NCBI GenBank assembly: GCA_020403245.1
Contig: JADBYA010000057.1
Span: forward strand, 1 to 64,000
Reading direction: 5' to 3'
DNA: 64,000 nt
Origin: Flavobacterium sp.
GTDB taxonomy: Bacteria > Bacteroidota > Bacteroidia > Flavobacteriales > Flavobacteriaceae
Shown here: one piece after another, positions 54,093 through 63,014 of the stretch
Position numbering within the stretch: position 1 is the stretch's first letter
Layout: each line of letters begins with the position of its first letter
Notes under the pieces: generated by a model
Told to the model about the DNA's origin: nothing
The model's input: only the letters and a program-made list of their open reading frames with translations
Databases searched by the model: none
Position numbers and translations under genes: made by a program

Positions 54093-54407
54093 ATGATAAA
54101 GCTAAAAATAAAATCAGGAGACAGAGTAACAGTTATCGCTGGAGACCATAAAGGTTCAGAAGGCAAAGTGTTACGTGTTGACCGTGAAAAAAACAAAGCA
54201 ATCGTTGAAGGTGTAAACATGGTTTCGAAACATACAAAACCAAGTGCAAAGAGCCCTCAAGGAGGTATTGTTAAGAAAGAAGCTCCTATCCATATTTCAA
54301 ACCTTGCATTGATTGATCCAAAATCAAAATCTGCAACTAAAGTTGGAATTAAAGTAGAAGGAGATAAGAAAGTGAGATTTTCAAAAAAATCTAATCAAGT
54401 AGTATAG
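54093..54407 (+). CDS. rplX: 50S ribosomal protein L24
   Basis: Early assembly initiator of the large subunit. The 104 residues have the KOW motif [38 protein letters not shown] and the C-terminal [11 protein letters not shown]. All match the family. It lies 11 bp after rplN and 2 bp before rplE, so translation is probably coupled. Confidence 0.97.
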   Translation: MIKLKIKSGDRVTVIAGDHKGSEGKVLRVDREKNKAIVEGVNMVSKHTKPSAKSPQGGIVKKEAPIHISNLALIDPKSKSATKVGIKVEGDKKVRFSKKSNQVV

Positions 54408-54409
54408 TT

Positions 54410-54961
54410 ATGGCATATTCACCTAGACTTAAACAAGAATATAAGGACAGAGTAATTGCTGCCCTTAAAGAAGAATTCGGTTATAAAAACGTAATGCAAG
54501 TTCCTAAATTGGAAAAAATCGTTTTGAGCCGTGGAGTTGGAGCAGCAGTATCTGATAAAAAACTGGTTGACTATGCAGTTGATGAGTTAACAAAAGTAAC
54601 TGGCCAAAAAGCAGTATCTACAATTTCTAAAAAAGACGTTGCGTCTTTCAAATTGAGAAAAGGCATGCCAATTGGAGCAAAAGTAACTCTAAGAGGTGAA
54701 AGAATGTATGAGTTTTTAGATAGACTTATTACTTCATCTTTACCACGTGTTAGAGATTTTAATGGTATTAAAGCTACTGGTTTTGACGGAAGAGGAAATT
54801 ACAATCTTGGTGTTACTGAACAAATCATTTTCCCAGAAATTGATATTGATAAAGTTAACAAAATAGCTGGTTTGGATATTACTTTTGTAACTTCTGCTGC
54901 AACTGACAAAGAAGCAAAGTCATTATTGGCTGAATTAGGTTTACCTTTTAAAAAGAATTAA
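54410..54961 (+). CDS. rplE: 50S ribosomal protein L5
   Basis: 5S rRNA-binding protein contacting P-site tRNA. The 183 residues have [20 protein letters not shown] and [20 protein letters not shown]. The C-terminal [19 protein letters not shown] is typical. Length is normal. rpsN follows 3 bp later. Confidence 0.98.
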   Translation: MAYSPRLKQEYKDRVIAALKEEFGYKNVMQVPKLEKIVLSRGVGAAVSDKKLVDYAVDELTKVTGQKAVSTISKKDVASFKLRKGMPIGAKVTLRGERMYEFLDRLITSSLPRVRDFNGIKATGFDGRGNYNLGVTEQIIFPEIDIDKVNKIAGLDITFVTSAATDKEAKSLLAELGLPFKKN

Positions 54962-54964
54962 GAT

Positions 54965-55234
54965 ATGGCTAAAGAATCAATGAAAGCCCGTGAGGTTAAG
55001 AGAGAGAAAACGGTAGCTAAGTATGCTGAGAAAAGAAAAGCTTTGTTGGAAGCAAAAGATTACGAAGGCCTACAGAAATTACCTAAAAATGCTTCGCCAG
55101 TTCGAATGCATAATCGTTGTAAGCTAACTGGAAGACCAAGAGGGTATATGCGTCAATTCGGTATTTCACGTGTTACTTTTCGCGAAATGGCAAACCAAGG
55201 ATTAATACCAGGGGTTAAAAAAGCTTCTTGGTAA
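54965..55234 (+). CDS. rpsN: 30S ribosomal protein S14 (zinc-free form)
   Basis: Small-subunit head protein. The 89 residues represent the long, zinc-free S14. The CxxC pairs of the short form are missing, with [20 protein letters not shown] in their place. [19 protein letters not shown] is the conserved end. The 77-bp gap before rpsH holds a heptad hairpin, so the usual tight spacing is broken here. Confidence 0.97.
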   Translation: MAKESMKAREVKREKTVAKYAEKRKALLEAKDYEGLQKLPKNASPVRMHNRCKLTGRPRGYMRQFGISRVTFREMANQGLIPGVKKASW

Positions 55235-55254
55235 TCAACAATTAATTATCAATT

Positions 55255-55298
55255 GGTTAAAGGTTCATTTAGTGAGTACTTCTTGAAAACCATAACCG
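55255..55298. repeat. Heptad-phased inverted repeat between rpsN and rpsH
   Basis: The left words GGTTAAA (55255) and GGTTCAT (55262) face GAAAACC (55285) and ATAACCG (55292), each pair in 7-bp register. It is the shortest of the set and the weakest in pairing. Confidence 0.5.
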
Positions 55299-55311
55299 CA
55301 AATTTATACAT

Positions 55312-55710
55312 ATGTATACAGATCCAATTGCAGATTATCTTACGAGAGTTAGAAATGCAGTGATGGCAAACCACAAAGTGGTTGAGGTTCCGGCATCTAA
55401 CTTGAAAAAAGAAATCACAAAGATTTTATTCGATCAAGGATATATCTTAAGTTACAAATTTGAAGACAATTCCGTTCAAGGAACTATCAAAATTGCTTTA
55501 AAGTATGATAAAGATACTAAAGAGTCAGTAATAAAAGATATTCAAAGAATTAGTAAACCAGGTTTACGTAAATATGCTGGTTCTTCAAAAATACCAAGAA
55601 TTCTTAATGGGTTAGGAATTGCTATTGTTTCTACATCAAAAGGTTTAATGACCGGAAAACAAGCTAAGCAATTAAATGTTGGTGGAGAAGTAATTTGCTA
55701 CGTATACTAA
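55312..55710 (+). CDS. rpsH: 30S ribosomal protein S8
   Basis: Central-domain 16S rRNA binder, also the spc-operon repressor in E. coli; that role is not shown here. The 132 residues start [40 protein letters not shown] and the C-terminal [18 protein letters not shown] are conserved. It lies 77 bp after rpsN because of the heptad repeat, and 17 bp before rplF. Confidence 0.98.
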   Translation: MYTDPIADYLTRVRNAVMANHKVVEVPASNLKKEITKILFDQGYILSYKFEDNSVQGTIKIALKYDKDTKESVIKDIQRISKPGLRKYAGSSKIPRILNGLGIAIVSTSKGLMTGKQAKQLNVGGEVICYVY

Positions 55711-55727
55711 TTTAAAACAGTTAAACA

Positions 55728-56270
55728 ATGTCAAGAATAGGTAAAAATCCAATTTCAATTCCTGCTGGTGTAACTGTAGAAGTTAGTGAAACAGTAATTA
55801 CAGTTAAAGGAAAGTTAGGTCAACTTACACAACATTACGCTGATGTAACTGTTAAAGTTGAAGAAGGTCAACTTTTAGTAGAAAGACCTTCTGATAGTAA
55901 AGATCATAGAGCAAAACACGGATTGTACAGATCATTAATCAACAACATGATTATTGGTGTATCCGAAGGGTTTACAAAAGAATTAGAATTGGTTGGAGTA
56001 GGTTATAGAGCTTCAAACCAAGGACAAAAATTAGATTTAGCTTTAGGTTTTTCACACAATATTGTTTTAGAATTAGCTCCAGAAGTTAAACTTGAAACAA
56101 TATCTGAAAAAGGGAAAAACCCAATCGTTAAGTTAACATCTTTCGACAAACAGTTAATCGGACAAATCGCTGCTAAAATCAGAGGTTTCCGTAAACCAGA
56201 ACCTTATAAAGGAAAAGGTGTTAAGTTTGTTGGTGAAGTATTAAGAAGAAAAGCAGGTAAATCTGCATAA
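55728..56270 (+). CDS. rplF: 50S ribosomal protein L6
   Basis: Large-subunit protein near the sarcin-ricin loop and factor-binding site. The 180 residues start [39 protein letters not shown] and the C-terminal [18 protein letters not shown] are typical. It lies 17 bp after rpsH and 11 bp before rplR. Confidence 0.98.
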   Translation: MSRIGKNPISIPAGVTVEVSETVITVKGKLGQLTQHYADVTVKVEEGQLLVERPSDSKDHRAKHGLYRSLINNMIIGVSEGFTKELELVGVGYRASNQGQKLDLALGFSHNIVLELAPEVKLETISEKGKNPIVKLTSFDKQLIGQIAAKIRGFRKPEPYKGKGVKFVGEVLRRKAGKSA

Positions 56271-56281
56271 AAAATAACATT

Positions 56282-56635
56282 ATGTCATTAACAAAAACTG
56301 AAAGAAGACAAAGAATTAGATTCAGAATCAGAAAGATTGTAAGCGGTACTGCTACTAATCCTAGACTTTCTGTATTCAGAAGTAATAAAGAAATCTATGC
56401 ACAGCTAATAGACGATGTGAATGGTGTTACTTTATTGGCTGCTTCATCAAAAGATAAAGGAGTAGATATTAAAGGTACAAACGTAGAAATTGCAACAGCT
56501 GTTGGCAAACTAGTTGCTGAAAAAGCGTTAAAAGCCGGATTTGAAACAGTAACTTTCGATAGAGGAGGTTATTTATACCACGGTCGTATTAAATCATTAG
56601 CGGAAGGCGCAAGAGCAGCTGGACTTAAATTCTAA
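56282..56635 (+). CDS. rplR: 50S ribosomal protein L18
   Basis: 5S rRNA-binding protein of the central protuberance. The 117 residues begin with an Arg-rich segment, [37 protein letters not shown] and [20 protein letters not shown] are the conserved parts. It lies 6 bp before rpsE, the normal order. Confidence 0.98.
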   Translation: MSLTKTERRQRIRFRIRKIVSGTATNPRLSVFRSNKEIYAQLIDDVNGVTLLAASSKDKGVDIKGTNVEIATAVGKLVAEKALKAGFETVTFDRGGYLYHGRIKSLAEGARAAGLKF

Positions 56636-56641
56636 GAAATT

Positions 56642-57166
56642 ATGTATAACGGATACAAAAATGTAGAGTTAGTAAAACCTAGCGGTCTTGAATTAAAAGA
56701 TCGTTTGGTTAGTGTAAATCGTGTTACTAAAGTAACTAAAGGAGGAAGAGCATTCGGTTTTTCTGCGATAGTTGTGGTTGGTGATGAAAACGGTGTTGTT
56801 GGACATGGTTTAGGAAAATCAAAAGATGTTTCTGAAGCTATTGCAAAAGCAGTAGAAGATGCAAAGAAAAATTTGGTTAGAATACCTTTAAGTGGTCAAT
56901 CTGTGCCTCACGAACAAAAAGGAAAATTTGGTGGAGCAGCAGTATTTTTGATGCCTGCATCTCATGGTACAGGAGTTATTGCTGGTGGTGCTGTTCGTGC
57001 AGTACTTGAGTCAGTTGGCATTCATGATGTATTGTCTAAATCACAAGGTTCATCAAATCCTCACAACGTGGTAAAAGCAACTTTTGATGCTTTATTACAA
57101 ATGAGAAGTGCTGTAACCGTTGCAAAACAAAGAGGTATTTCTTTAGAAAAAGTATTTAAAGGTTAA
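56642..57166 (+). CDS. rpsE: 30S ribosomal protein S5
   Basis: Small-subunit accuracy protein at the decoding centre and mRNA entry. The 174 residues have [20 protein letters not shown], with [20 protein letters not shown]. The C-terminal [20 protein letters not shown] is typical. Residues around [11 protein letters not shown] are those altered in spectinomycin-resistant mutants elsewhere; nothing odd is seen. It lies 12 bp before rpmD. Confidence 0.98.
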   Translation: MYNGYKNVELVKPSGLELKDRLVSVNRVTKVTKGGRAFGFSAIVVVGDENGVVGHGLGKSKDVSEAIAKAVEDAKKNLVRIPLSGQSVPHEQKGKFGGAAVFLMPASHGTGVIAGGAVRAVLESVGIHDVLSKSQGSSNPHNVVKATFDALLQMRSAVTVAKQRGISLEKVFKG

Positions 57167-57178
57167 TTCAAGGAAATT

Positions 57179-57361
57179 ATGGCTAAATTATTAGTAAAAC
57201 AAGTTAGAAGTAAAATCAACTGTCCTCTTACACAAAAAAGAGGATTAGAAGCTTTAGGTCTTCGTAAAATGGGACAAGTTGTGGAGCATGATTCAAATCC
57301 AGCTATCCTTGGAATGATAAATAAAGTTAAACACTTAGTTTCCGTCGAGGAAGTTAAATAA
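57179..57361 (+). CDS. rpmD: 50S ribosomal protein L30
   Basis: Small large-subunit protein. The 60 residues have [20 protein letters not shown], with [12 protein letters not shown] and the C-terminal [13 protein letters not shown]. These agree with the bacterial L30 family. The gene is absent in some bacteria, so its presence is worth recording. It lies 11 bp before rplO. Confidence 0.96.
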   Translation: MAKLLVKQVRSKINCPLTQKRGLEALGLRKMGQVVEHDSNPAILGMINKVKHLVSVEEVK

Positions 57362-57372
57362 CAATTATAGTT

Positions 57373-57825
57373 ATGAATTTAAGTAACTTACAGCCTGCAG
57401 AAGGTTCTACACACAATCAAAATAAACGATTAGGTAGAGGTGAAGGTTCAGGTAAAGGTGGTACAGCCGCAAGAGGTCACAAAGGAGCAAAGTCTCGTTC
57501 TGGTTATTCAAAAAAAATAGGCTTTGAAGGCGGTCAAATGCCACTTCAAAGACGTGTACCTAAGTTTGGTTTTACAAACATCAATCGTAAAGAATATCAA
57601 GGTGTAAATCTTGACTCACTTCAATTATTAGTTGATAATGGAATTGTTACCGATACTGTGGATTTTTCAGTATTAGTTGAAAACCGGTTAGCATCTAAGA
57701 ATGAACTTGTTAAAATTCTTGGAAGAGGTGAGTTGAAGTCAAAATTAAAAGTAACCGCTCATAAATTTACTGCTACTGCAAAAGCGGCTATAGAAGCTGC
57801 TGGTGGAGAAGCAGTAACATTATAA
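57373..57825 (+). CDS. rplO: 50S ribosomal protein L15
   Basis: Large-subunit assembly protein. The 150 residues start [39 protein letters not shown] is the glycine-rich N-terminal extension, and [17 protein letters not shown] follows. The C-terminal half is the globular domain. It lies 11 bp before secY, the usual spc-operon neighbour. Confidence 0.98.
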   Translation: MNLSNLQPAEGSTHNQNKRLGRGEGSGKGGTAARGHKGAKSRSGYSKKIGFEGGQMPLQRRVPKFGFTNINRKEYQGVNLDSLQLLVDNGIVTDTVDFSVLVENRLASKNELVKILGRGELKSKLKVTAHKFTATAKAAIEAAGGEAVTL

Positions 57826-57836
57826 ACACTAGAACA

Positions 57837-59180
57837 ATGAAGAAATTTTTTGAATCATTAAATAATGTTTGGAAAATAGAAGAACTGAAAAACAGAATCT
57901 TGATTACTCTTGGGCTGTTATTAGTTTACCGTTTTGGAGCGCACGTTACGCTACCAGGTATTGATGCTTCACAATTACAAAGCTTAGCCGGTCAAACAGA
58001 AAAGGGTATTGGTTCAATACTTGATATGTTTACTGGTGGAGCATTTTCAAAAGCATCAGTATTTGCATTGGGTATTATGCCTTACATTTCGGCTTCAATT
58101 GTTGTTCAATTAATGGGTATTGCTATTCCCTATTTGCAGAAATTACAAAAAGATGGAGAAAGTGGTAGAAAGAAATTAAATCAAATTACTAGATGGTTAA
58201 CCATTGCAATTACACTTGTTCAAGGTCCAGGTTATATTTATAACTTGTATTCAACTTTACCAGCTAATGCATTTTTATTAGGTTTTGACTCATTCCAATT
58301 CTTATTTTCATCTGTATTAATTCTTACCACAGGAACAATTTTTGCCATGTGGTTAGGAGAAAAAATTACAGACAAAGGAATTGGTAATGGAATTTCTCTT
58401 TTGATAATGGTTGGAATTTTAGCAAGATTACCTCAAGCCTTAATTCAAGAATTTACTTCAAAAGTAACTAATAACAATGGTGGACCAATGGTGTTAGTAA
58501 TTGAAATTATTGTTTGGTTATTAGTAATTATTGCTTGTGTATTATTAGTCATGGCAGTGAGAAAAATTCCAGTACAGTATGCTCGTCGTACAACAACTGG
58601 AGATTTCGAACAAGATATGATGGGTGGAAACAGACAATGGATTCCTCTAAAGTTAAATTCTGCAGGTGTAATGCCAATCATTTTTGCGCAAGCAATTATG
58701 TTTATCCCAGCAGCTTTAGCGGGACTCTCAAATTCTGAAACATCACAATCTATAGCTGGAACTTTCAGTAATATGTTTGGATTTTGGTATAATTTGGTAT
58801 TTGCAACGTTAATTTTAGTTTTTACTTTCTTTTACACGGCAATTACGGTTCCAACAAATAAAATGGCTGATGATTTAAAAAGAAGTGGTGGTTTTATTCC
58901 AGGGGTTAAACCAGGAATTGATACAGCTGATTTCTTAGATAAAATCATGTCTCTTATCACATTCCCAGGTTCATTATTTCTGGCACTAATCGCTGTGTTC
59001 CCAGCAATTGTTGTTAGTCTTGATGTTCAACAATCATGGGCAATGTTTTATGGTGGAACTTCACTTATTATTATGGTTGGAGTTGCGATTGATACTATTC
59101 AACAAATAAACTCTTATTTATTGAATAAACACTATGATGGATTAATGAAAACCGGTAAAAATAGAAAAGCAGTAGCTTAG
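57837..59180 (+). CDS. secY: Protein translocase subunit SecY
   Basis: Channel of the Sec translocon. The 447 residues have ten hydrophobic helices. The plug/helix-2 region reads [20 protein letters not shown] with [11 protein letters not shown]. The cytosolic loop GNGISLLIM (helix 5) and KIPVQYARR (loop 6/7) are conserved and bind SecA or ribosome. The protein is of normal length. Expression with the ribosomal genes is usual. secE is not in this window. Confidence 0.97.
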   Translation: MKKFFESLNNVWKIEELKNRILITLGLLLVYRFGAHVTLPGIDASQLQSLAGQTEKGIGSILDMFTGGAFSKASVFALGIMPYISASIVVQLMGIAIPYLQKLQKDGESGRKKLNQITRWLTIAITLVQGPGYIYNLYSTLPANAFLLGFDSFQFLFSSVLILTTGTIFAMWLGEKITDKGIGNGISLLIMVGILARLPQALIQEFTSKVTNNNGGPMVLVIEIIVWLLVIIACVLLVMAVRKIPVQYARRTTTGDFEQDMMGGNRQWIPLKLNSAGVMPIIFAQAIMFIPAALAGLSNSETSQSIAGTFSNMFGFWYNLVFATLILVFTFFYTAITVPTNKMADDLKRSGGFIPGVKPGIDTADFLDKIMSLITFPGSLFLALIAVFPAIVVSLDVQQSWAMFYGGTSLIIMVGVAIDTIQQINSYLLNKHYDGLMKTGKNRKAVA

Positions 59181-59185
59181 TTTTT

Positions 59186-59401
59186 ATGGCAAAACAATCA
59201 GCAATAGAACAAGACGGATCGATAATTGAAGCATTGTCAAATGCAATGTTTCGTGTTGAGTTAGAAAACGGACATATCGTAATTGCTCATATTTCTGGAA
59301 AAATGCGAATGCATTACATCAAATTGTTACCTGGTGACAAAGTGAAATTGGAAATGAGTCCTTATGATTTGTCAAAAGCAAGAATTACTTATAGATACTA
59401 A
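59186..59401 (+). CDS. infA: Translation initiation factor IF-1
   Basis: Small OB-fold factor that blocks the A site during initiation. The 71 residues have [20 protein letters not shown], with [16 protein letters not shown] and [20 protein letters not shown]. These are diagnostic. The gene begins 5 bp after secY and is followed at 11 bp by rpmJ. Confidence 0.98.
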   Translation: MAKQSAIEQDGSIIEALSNAMFRVELENGHIVIAHISGKMRMHYIKLLPGDKVKLEMSPYDLSKARITYRY

Positions 59402-59412
59402 AGATATTCAAA

Positions 59413-59529
59413 ATGAAAGTAAGAACATCAGTTAAAAAAAGAAGTGCCGAGTGCAAGATTGTACGAAGAAAAGGCAGATTATACGTAATCAATAAAAAGA
59501 ATCCTAGATTTAAACAAAGACAAGGATAG
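59413..59529 (+). CDS. rpmJ: 50S ribosomal protein L36
   Basis: Smallest large-subunit protein. The 38 codons read [19 protein letters not shown] at the start and [10 protein letters not shown] at the end, the normal pattern. Only one Cys remains where zinc-binding L36 has a CxxC pair, so this is the zinc-free form. It is too short for many gene finders, but its position between infA and rpsM is the conserved one. Confidence 0.96.
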   Translation: MKVRTSVKKRSAECKIVRRKGRLYVINKKNPRFKQRQG

Positions 59530-59531
59530 TT

Positions 59532-59906
59532 ATGGCAAGAATAGCAGGGGTAGATATCCCAAAAAACAAAAGAGGAGTTATCGCTTTAACCTACATCTTC
59601 GGTATAGGTAAAAGTAGAGCTATTGAGATTTTAGAAAAAGCTCAAGTTAGCCAAGATAAAAAAGTTCAAGATTGGAATGATGACGAAATCGGAGGAATTC
59701 GTGATGCAGTTTCCTATTTCAAAATTGAAGGTGAACTTCGTTCTGAAGTTTCATTACACATCAAGCGTCTTATGGACATTGGATGTTATAGAGGAATTCG
59801 TCATAGATCTGGTCTTCCATTAAGAGGTCAAAGAACTAAAAACAACTCTAGAACAAGAAAAGGTAAAAGAAAAACTGTTGCTAACAAGAAAAAAGCAACT
59901 AAATAA
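59532..59906 (+). CDS. rpsM: 30S ribosomal protein S13
   Basis: Small-subunit head protein bridging to the large subunit and P-site tRNA. The 124 residues start [20 protein letters not shown]. The helix-two-turn-helix [17 protein letters not shown] and [20 protein letters not shown] are typical. The C-terminal tail is Lys-rich, as expected. It lies 2 bp after rpmJ and 8 bp before rpsK. Confidence 0.98.
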   Translation: MARIAGVDIPKNKRGVIALTYIFGIGKSRAIEILEKAQVSQDKKVQDWNDDEIGGIRDAVSYFKIEGELRSEVSLHIKRLMDIGCYRGIRHRSGLPLRGQRTKNNSRTRKGKRKTVANKKKATK

Positions 59907-59914
59907 TAAGTAAT

Positions 59915-60298
59915 ATGGCTAAAGCAACAACAAAAAAACGTAAAGTTATCGTTGAATCATCAGGCGAAGCGCATATTAATGCAACTTTCAACAACATCAT
60001 TATTTCTTTGACAAATAAGAAAGGTGAAGTTATTTCTTGGTCATCTGCTGGTAAAATGGGTTTCAGAGGTTCAAAAAAGAATACTCCCTATGCAGCTCAA
60101 ATGGCAGCAGAAGATTGTGGAAAAGTAGCATTAGAAGCAGGACTAAAAAAAGTAAAAGTGTATGTTAAAGGTCCAGGTAACGGAAGAGAATCTGCTATTA
60201 GATCTATACACAATTCAGGAATTGAAGTAACAGAAATCATTGATGTTACTCCAATGCCACACAACGGATGTCGTCCTCCTAAAAGACGTAGAGTTTAA
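59915..60298 (+). CDS. rpsK: 30S ribosomal protein S11
   Basis: Platform protein contacting mRNA at the E site. The 127 residues have [21 protein letters not shown] and the C-terminal [18 protein letters not shown], of which the end is fully conserved. The Asn-Gly site is in PHNGCRPP, where isoaspartate forms in E. coli. It lies 133 bp before rpsD; that gap holds two hairpins. Confidence 0.98.
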   Translation: MAKATTKKRKVIVESSGEAHINATFNNIIISLTNKKGEVISWSSAGKMGFRGSKKNTPYAAQMAAEDCGKVALEAGLKKVKVYVKGPGNGRESAIRSIHNSGIEVTEIIDVTPMPHNGCRPPKRRRV

Positions 60299-60302
60299 TT
60301 TT

Positions 60303-60416
60303 ATACTGAATTTATACTGAATTTAATTCAGTATTTCAGTATCTAATATATTTAAGTATAACAAAAGATAGAAAATAGATTATCGAAGGATATGACCTGA
60401 ATTCATAATCTCTATC
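60303..60416 (+). promoter_or_regulatory. Structured leader before rpsD
   Basis: Two hairpins lie between rpsK and rpsD. The first (60303-60342) has ATACTGAA repeated on the left and TTCAGTAT repeated on the right. The second (60367-60416) pairs GATAG with CTATC and AGATTAT with ATAATCT, with a 5-nt bulge and a 21-nt loop, ending 16 nt before the start codon. S4 autoregulation is the natural idea, but no known S4 site was matched. Confidence 0.55.
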
Positions 60417-60431
60417 TTAAAACAATTTAAA

Positions 60432-61037
60432 ATGGCAAGATATACTGGTCCAAGTACAAGAATTGCTCGTAAATTTGGCGAAGCAATATTCGGAGAAGAT
60501 AAATCCTTCGAAAAAAGAAATTACCCTCCAGGCCAACATGGTATGGCTAAGAAAAGAGGTAAAAAATCTGAATACGCTGTCCAATTGATGGAAAAGCAAA
60601 AAGCTAAATATTCTTATGGAATTTTAGAAAAACAATTCAGAAACCTGTTTGAAAAAGCAGCAGCTTCAAAAGGGGTAACTGGTGAAATTCTTTTACAATT
60701 ATGTGAAGCAAGATTAGATAATGTAGTTTTCAGAATGGGAATTGCACCTTCTAGAAGAGCGGCAAGACAAATCGTTTCTCACCGTCACATAACTGTGAAT
60801 GGAGAATTGGTTAATATTCCTTCTTATCACCTGAAACCAGGTGACAAAGTAGCTGTTCGTGAAAAATCCAAATCTGTTGAAGCTATCGAGCGTTCATTGG
60901 CCAATTCTTCTCATGTATATGAGTGGATAACATGGAATAATGATACTAAGGAAGGAACTTTTGTTTCTGTTCCTCAAAGACTTCAAATTCCAGAAAACAT
61001 AAAAGAACAGTTAATCGTAGAGTTGTACAACAAATAA
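60432..61037 (+). CDS. rpsD: 30S ribosomal protein S4
   Basis: Primary 16S rRNA binder and, in E. coli, the alpha-operon repressor. The 201 residues start [20 protein letters not shown]. The S4 domain [20 protein letters not shown] with [20 protein letters not shown] is typical. No zinc Cys residues are present, so it is the zinc-free form. The 133-bp leader before it is the longest gap in this part of the cluster after the rpsJ-rplC array. Confidence 0.97.
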   Translation: MARYTGPSTRIARKFGEAIFGEDKSFEKRNYPPGQHGMAKKRGKKSEYAVQLMEKQKAKYSYGILEKQFRNLFEKAAASKGVTGEILLQLCEARLDNVVFRMGIAPSRRAARQIVSHRHITVNGELVNIPSYHLKPGDKVAVREKSKSVEAIERSLANSSHVYEWITWNNDTKEGTFVSVPQRLQIPENIKEQLIVELYNK

Positions 61038-61058
61038 TAATTGACATCAGTCTAAATT

Positions 61059-62051
61059 ATGGCAATATTTAATTTTCAGAAGCCCGATAAAGTTATCATG
61101 ATCGATTCAACCGATTTTGAAGGTAAGTTTGAATTCAGACCTTTAGAACCTGGTTACGGATTAACAGTTGGTAATGCACTTAGAAGAGTTTTACTTTCTG
61201 CGTTAGAAGGTTATGCAATAACATCCGTTCGTATAGAAGGAGTTGAGCATGAATTTTCAACGATTTCAGGAGTTGTAGAAGATGTAACTGAAATTATCCT
61301 AAACCTTAAACAAGTACGTTTCAAACGTCAAATTGAGGATGTAGATAATGAAACAGTTTCAATTTCTATCTCAGGTAAAGACCAAATTACAGCAGGTGAT
61401 TTTCAAAAATTCATCTCTGGTTTTCAAGTATTGAACCCAGAACTTGTAATTTGTAACCTTGATAGCAAAGTAAATTTGAACATGGAATTAACTATCGAGA
61501 AAGGTCGTGGTTATGTTCCTGCTGAGGAGAACAAAAAACAGAATGCAGCTATAGGTACTATTTTTACAGACTCAATTTTTACTCCAGTAAAAAATGTAAA
61601 ATATGCTATTGAAAACTTCCGTGTGGAGCAAAAAACAGATTATGAAAAATTAGTTTTTGAAATCAAAACTGATGGTTCAATCAATCCAAAAGATGCTTTA
61701 ACAGAAGCTGCTAAAGTTTTAATTCACCACTTTATGTTATTCTCTGATGAGAGAATTACTTTAGAAGCTGATGAAATTGCTCAAACAGAATCTTACGACG
61801 AAGAATCATTACACATGAGACAATTGCTTAAAACTAAGCTTGTTGATATGGATTTATCTGTGAGAGCATTGAATTGTTTGAAAGCTGCAGAAGTAGATAC
61901 ACTGGGAGATTTAGTATCTTTCAACAAAAACGACTTGATGAAGTTCCGTAATTTTGGTAAAAAATCGCTAACGGAGTTAGATGAATTGGTTGCCAATAAA
62001 AATTTAACTTTCGGAATGGATTTAGGTAAATACAAATTAGATAAAGAATAA
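61059..62051 (+). CDS. rpoA: DNA-directed RNA polymerase subunit alpha
   Basis: Assembly platform of RNA polymerase. The 330 residues have an N-terminal dimerisation domain with [20 protein letters not shown] and the C-terminal helical domain with [18 protein letters not shown]. Both domains are complete. In Bacteroidota it pairs with an unusual housekeeping sigma factor, which fits the promoter style seen in the window. It lies 63 bp before rplQ. Confidence 0.98.
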   Translation: MAIFNFQKPDKVIMIDSTDFEGKFEFRPLEPGYGLTVGNALRRVLLSALEGYAITSVRIEGVEHEFSTISGVVEDVTEIILNLKQVRFKRQIEDVDNETVSISISGKDQITAGDFQKFISGFQVLNPELVICNLDSKVNLNMELTIEKGRGYVPAEENKKQNAAIGTIFTDSIFTPVKNVKYAIENFRVEQKTDYEKLVFEIKTDGSINPKDALTEAAKVLIHHFMLFSDERITLEADEIAQTESYDEESLHMRQLLKTKLVDMDLSVRALNCLKAAEVDTLGDLVSFNKNDLMKFRNFGKKSLTELDELVANKNLTFGMDLGKYKLDKE

Positions 62052-62114
62052 ATTACTTCATATTTTGCTCTCCAAAGTGGATTGATGCAAGATGAAGGTT
62101 AAAAAAAACACGTC

Positions 62115-62867
62115 ATGAGACACGGAAAAAAAGTAAACCATTTAAGCAGACAGACTGGACATAGAAAATCTATGTTGGCTAATATGGCTTGTTCATTAAT
62201 TGAGCACAAACGTATTAATACTACTGTTGCTAAGGCAAAAGCACTTAAACAATTTGTTGAACCGCTTATAACAAAATCAAAAGAAGACACCACTCACAAC
62301 CGTCGTATCGTATTCGCTTACTTGCGTAATAAATATGGTGTAACTGAACTTTTTAGAGAAGTTGCAGCAAAAGTTGGTGATCGTCCAGGTGGATATACTC
62401 GTATAATTAAAGTTGGAAATCGTTTGGGAGATAATGCTGATATGGCAATGATCGAACTAGTAGATTTTAACGAACTTTACAAAGGTGGTAAAAAAGAAGA
62501 GAAAAAAGCAAAAAGCCGTCGTGGTGGTAAAGCTAAAAAATCTGATGATACCACTCCAGTTGCAGAAGTTAAACCAGTTGAAACTACTCAAGCAGCGGTT
62601 GTTGAAGAAGTTGTTGAGACTCCAATTGAAGCTGTTGACTCAAGCGTTAGCGAACTGGCGGAGCAAACTCCAGAAGTTGTTGAAGAAACTCCAGTTGCAG
62701 AAGTTGAAGAAACTCCAGTTGCAGAGGATGTTGAATCAAGCGTTAGCGAGCAGGCGGAGCAAACTCCAGAAGTTGTTGAAGAAACTCCAGTTGCAGAAGT
62801 TGAAGAAACTCCAGCACCTGAAACAGAAGCTCCATCTGATGAAGAATCAAAAGAAGAACAAGCATAA
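62115..62867 (+). CDS. rplQ: 50S ribosomal protein L17 with long acidic tail
   Basis: Large-subunit protein by the exit tunnel. The first 125 residues are a normal L17 ([35 protein letters not shown] and [20 protein letters not shown]). Residues 126-250 are an extra Lys-rich then Glu/Val/Thr/Pro-rich tail, about as long as the protein itself. The tail contains a 32-residue unit repeated twice (SSVSE to EETP). It looks unstructured. Tails of this kind are known in Flavobacteriia L17, but its role is unknown. Confidence 0.95.
   Translation: MRHGKKVNHLSRQTGHRKSMLANMACSLIEHKRINTTVAKAKALKQFVEPLITKSKEDTTHNRRIVFAYLRNKYGVTELFREVAAKVGDRPGGYTRIIKVGNRLGDNADMAMIELVDFNELYKGGKKEEKKAKSRRGGKAKKSDDTTPVAEVKPVETTQAAVVEEVVETPIEAVDSSVSELAEQTPEVVEETPVAEVEETPVAEDVESSVSEQAEQTPEVVEETPVAEVEETPAPETEAPSDEESKEEQA
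62640..62813 (+). repeat. 96-bp direct repeat in the rplQ tail
   Basis: A 78-bp near-identical block starts at about 62640 and 62736, encoding SSVSE[L/Q][10 protein letters not shown] and the following EETP segments. The 96-bp spacing keeps the frame, so copy-number changes would only alter tail length. Confidence 0.75.
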
Positions 62868-62889
62868 TGATTGCCACTTCATAAATATA

Positions 62890-62921
62890 AAGGATAAACG
62901 TTTTGTTTATCCTTTTTTTTT
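62890..62921 (+). terminator. Rho-independent terminator of the ribosomal cluster
   Basis: A perfect 8-bp stem GGATAAAC/GTTTATCC with a 5-nt loop is followed by nine T residues, right after rplQ. It separates the cluster from carA. Confidence 0.92.
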
Positions 62922-62982
62922 GCCATAAAAGGAATGTTTATAAACTTTAATAAATCGATTTAGAATTTAATTTGGAATACTC

Positions 62983-62990
62983 TAAATTTG
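62983..62990 (+). promoter_or_regulatory. Probable -7 box of carA
   Basis: TAAATTTG matches the TAnnTTTG consensus. The -33 element is only TTTA, 20 bases upstream. It lies 24 bp before the carA start. Confidence 0.55.
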
Positions 62991-63014
62991 TAACACGACA
63001 ACTAAGATAATCGA

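Noticed and set aside
62485..62928. 147-residue Lys/Leu-rich frame overlapping the rplQ tail
   Set aside because: It is the shifted frame of the repetitive acidic tail and runs through the terminator; no independent support.
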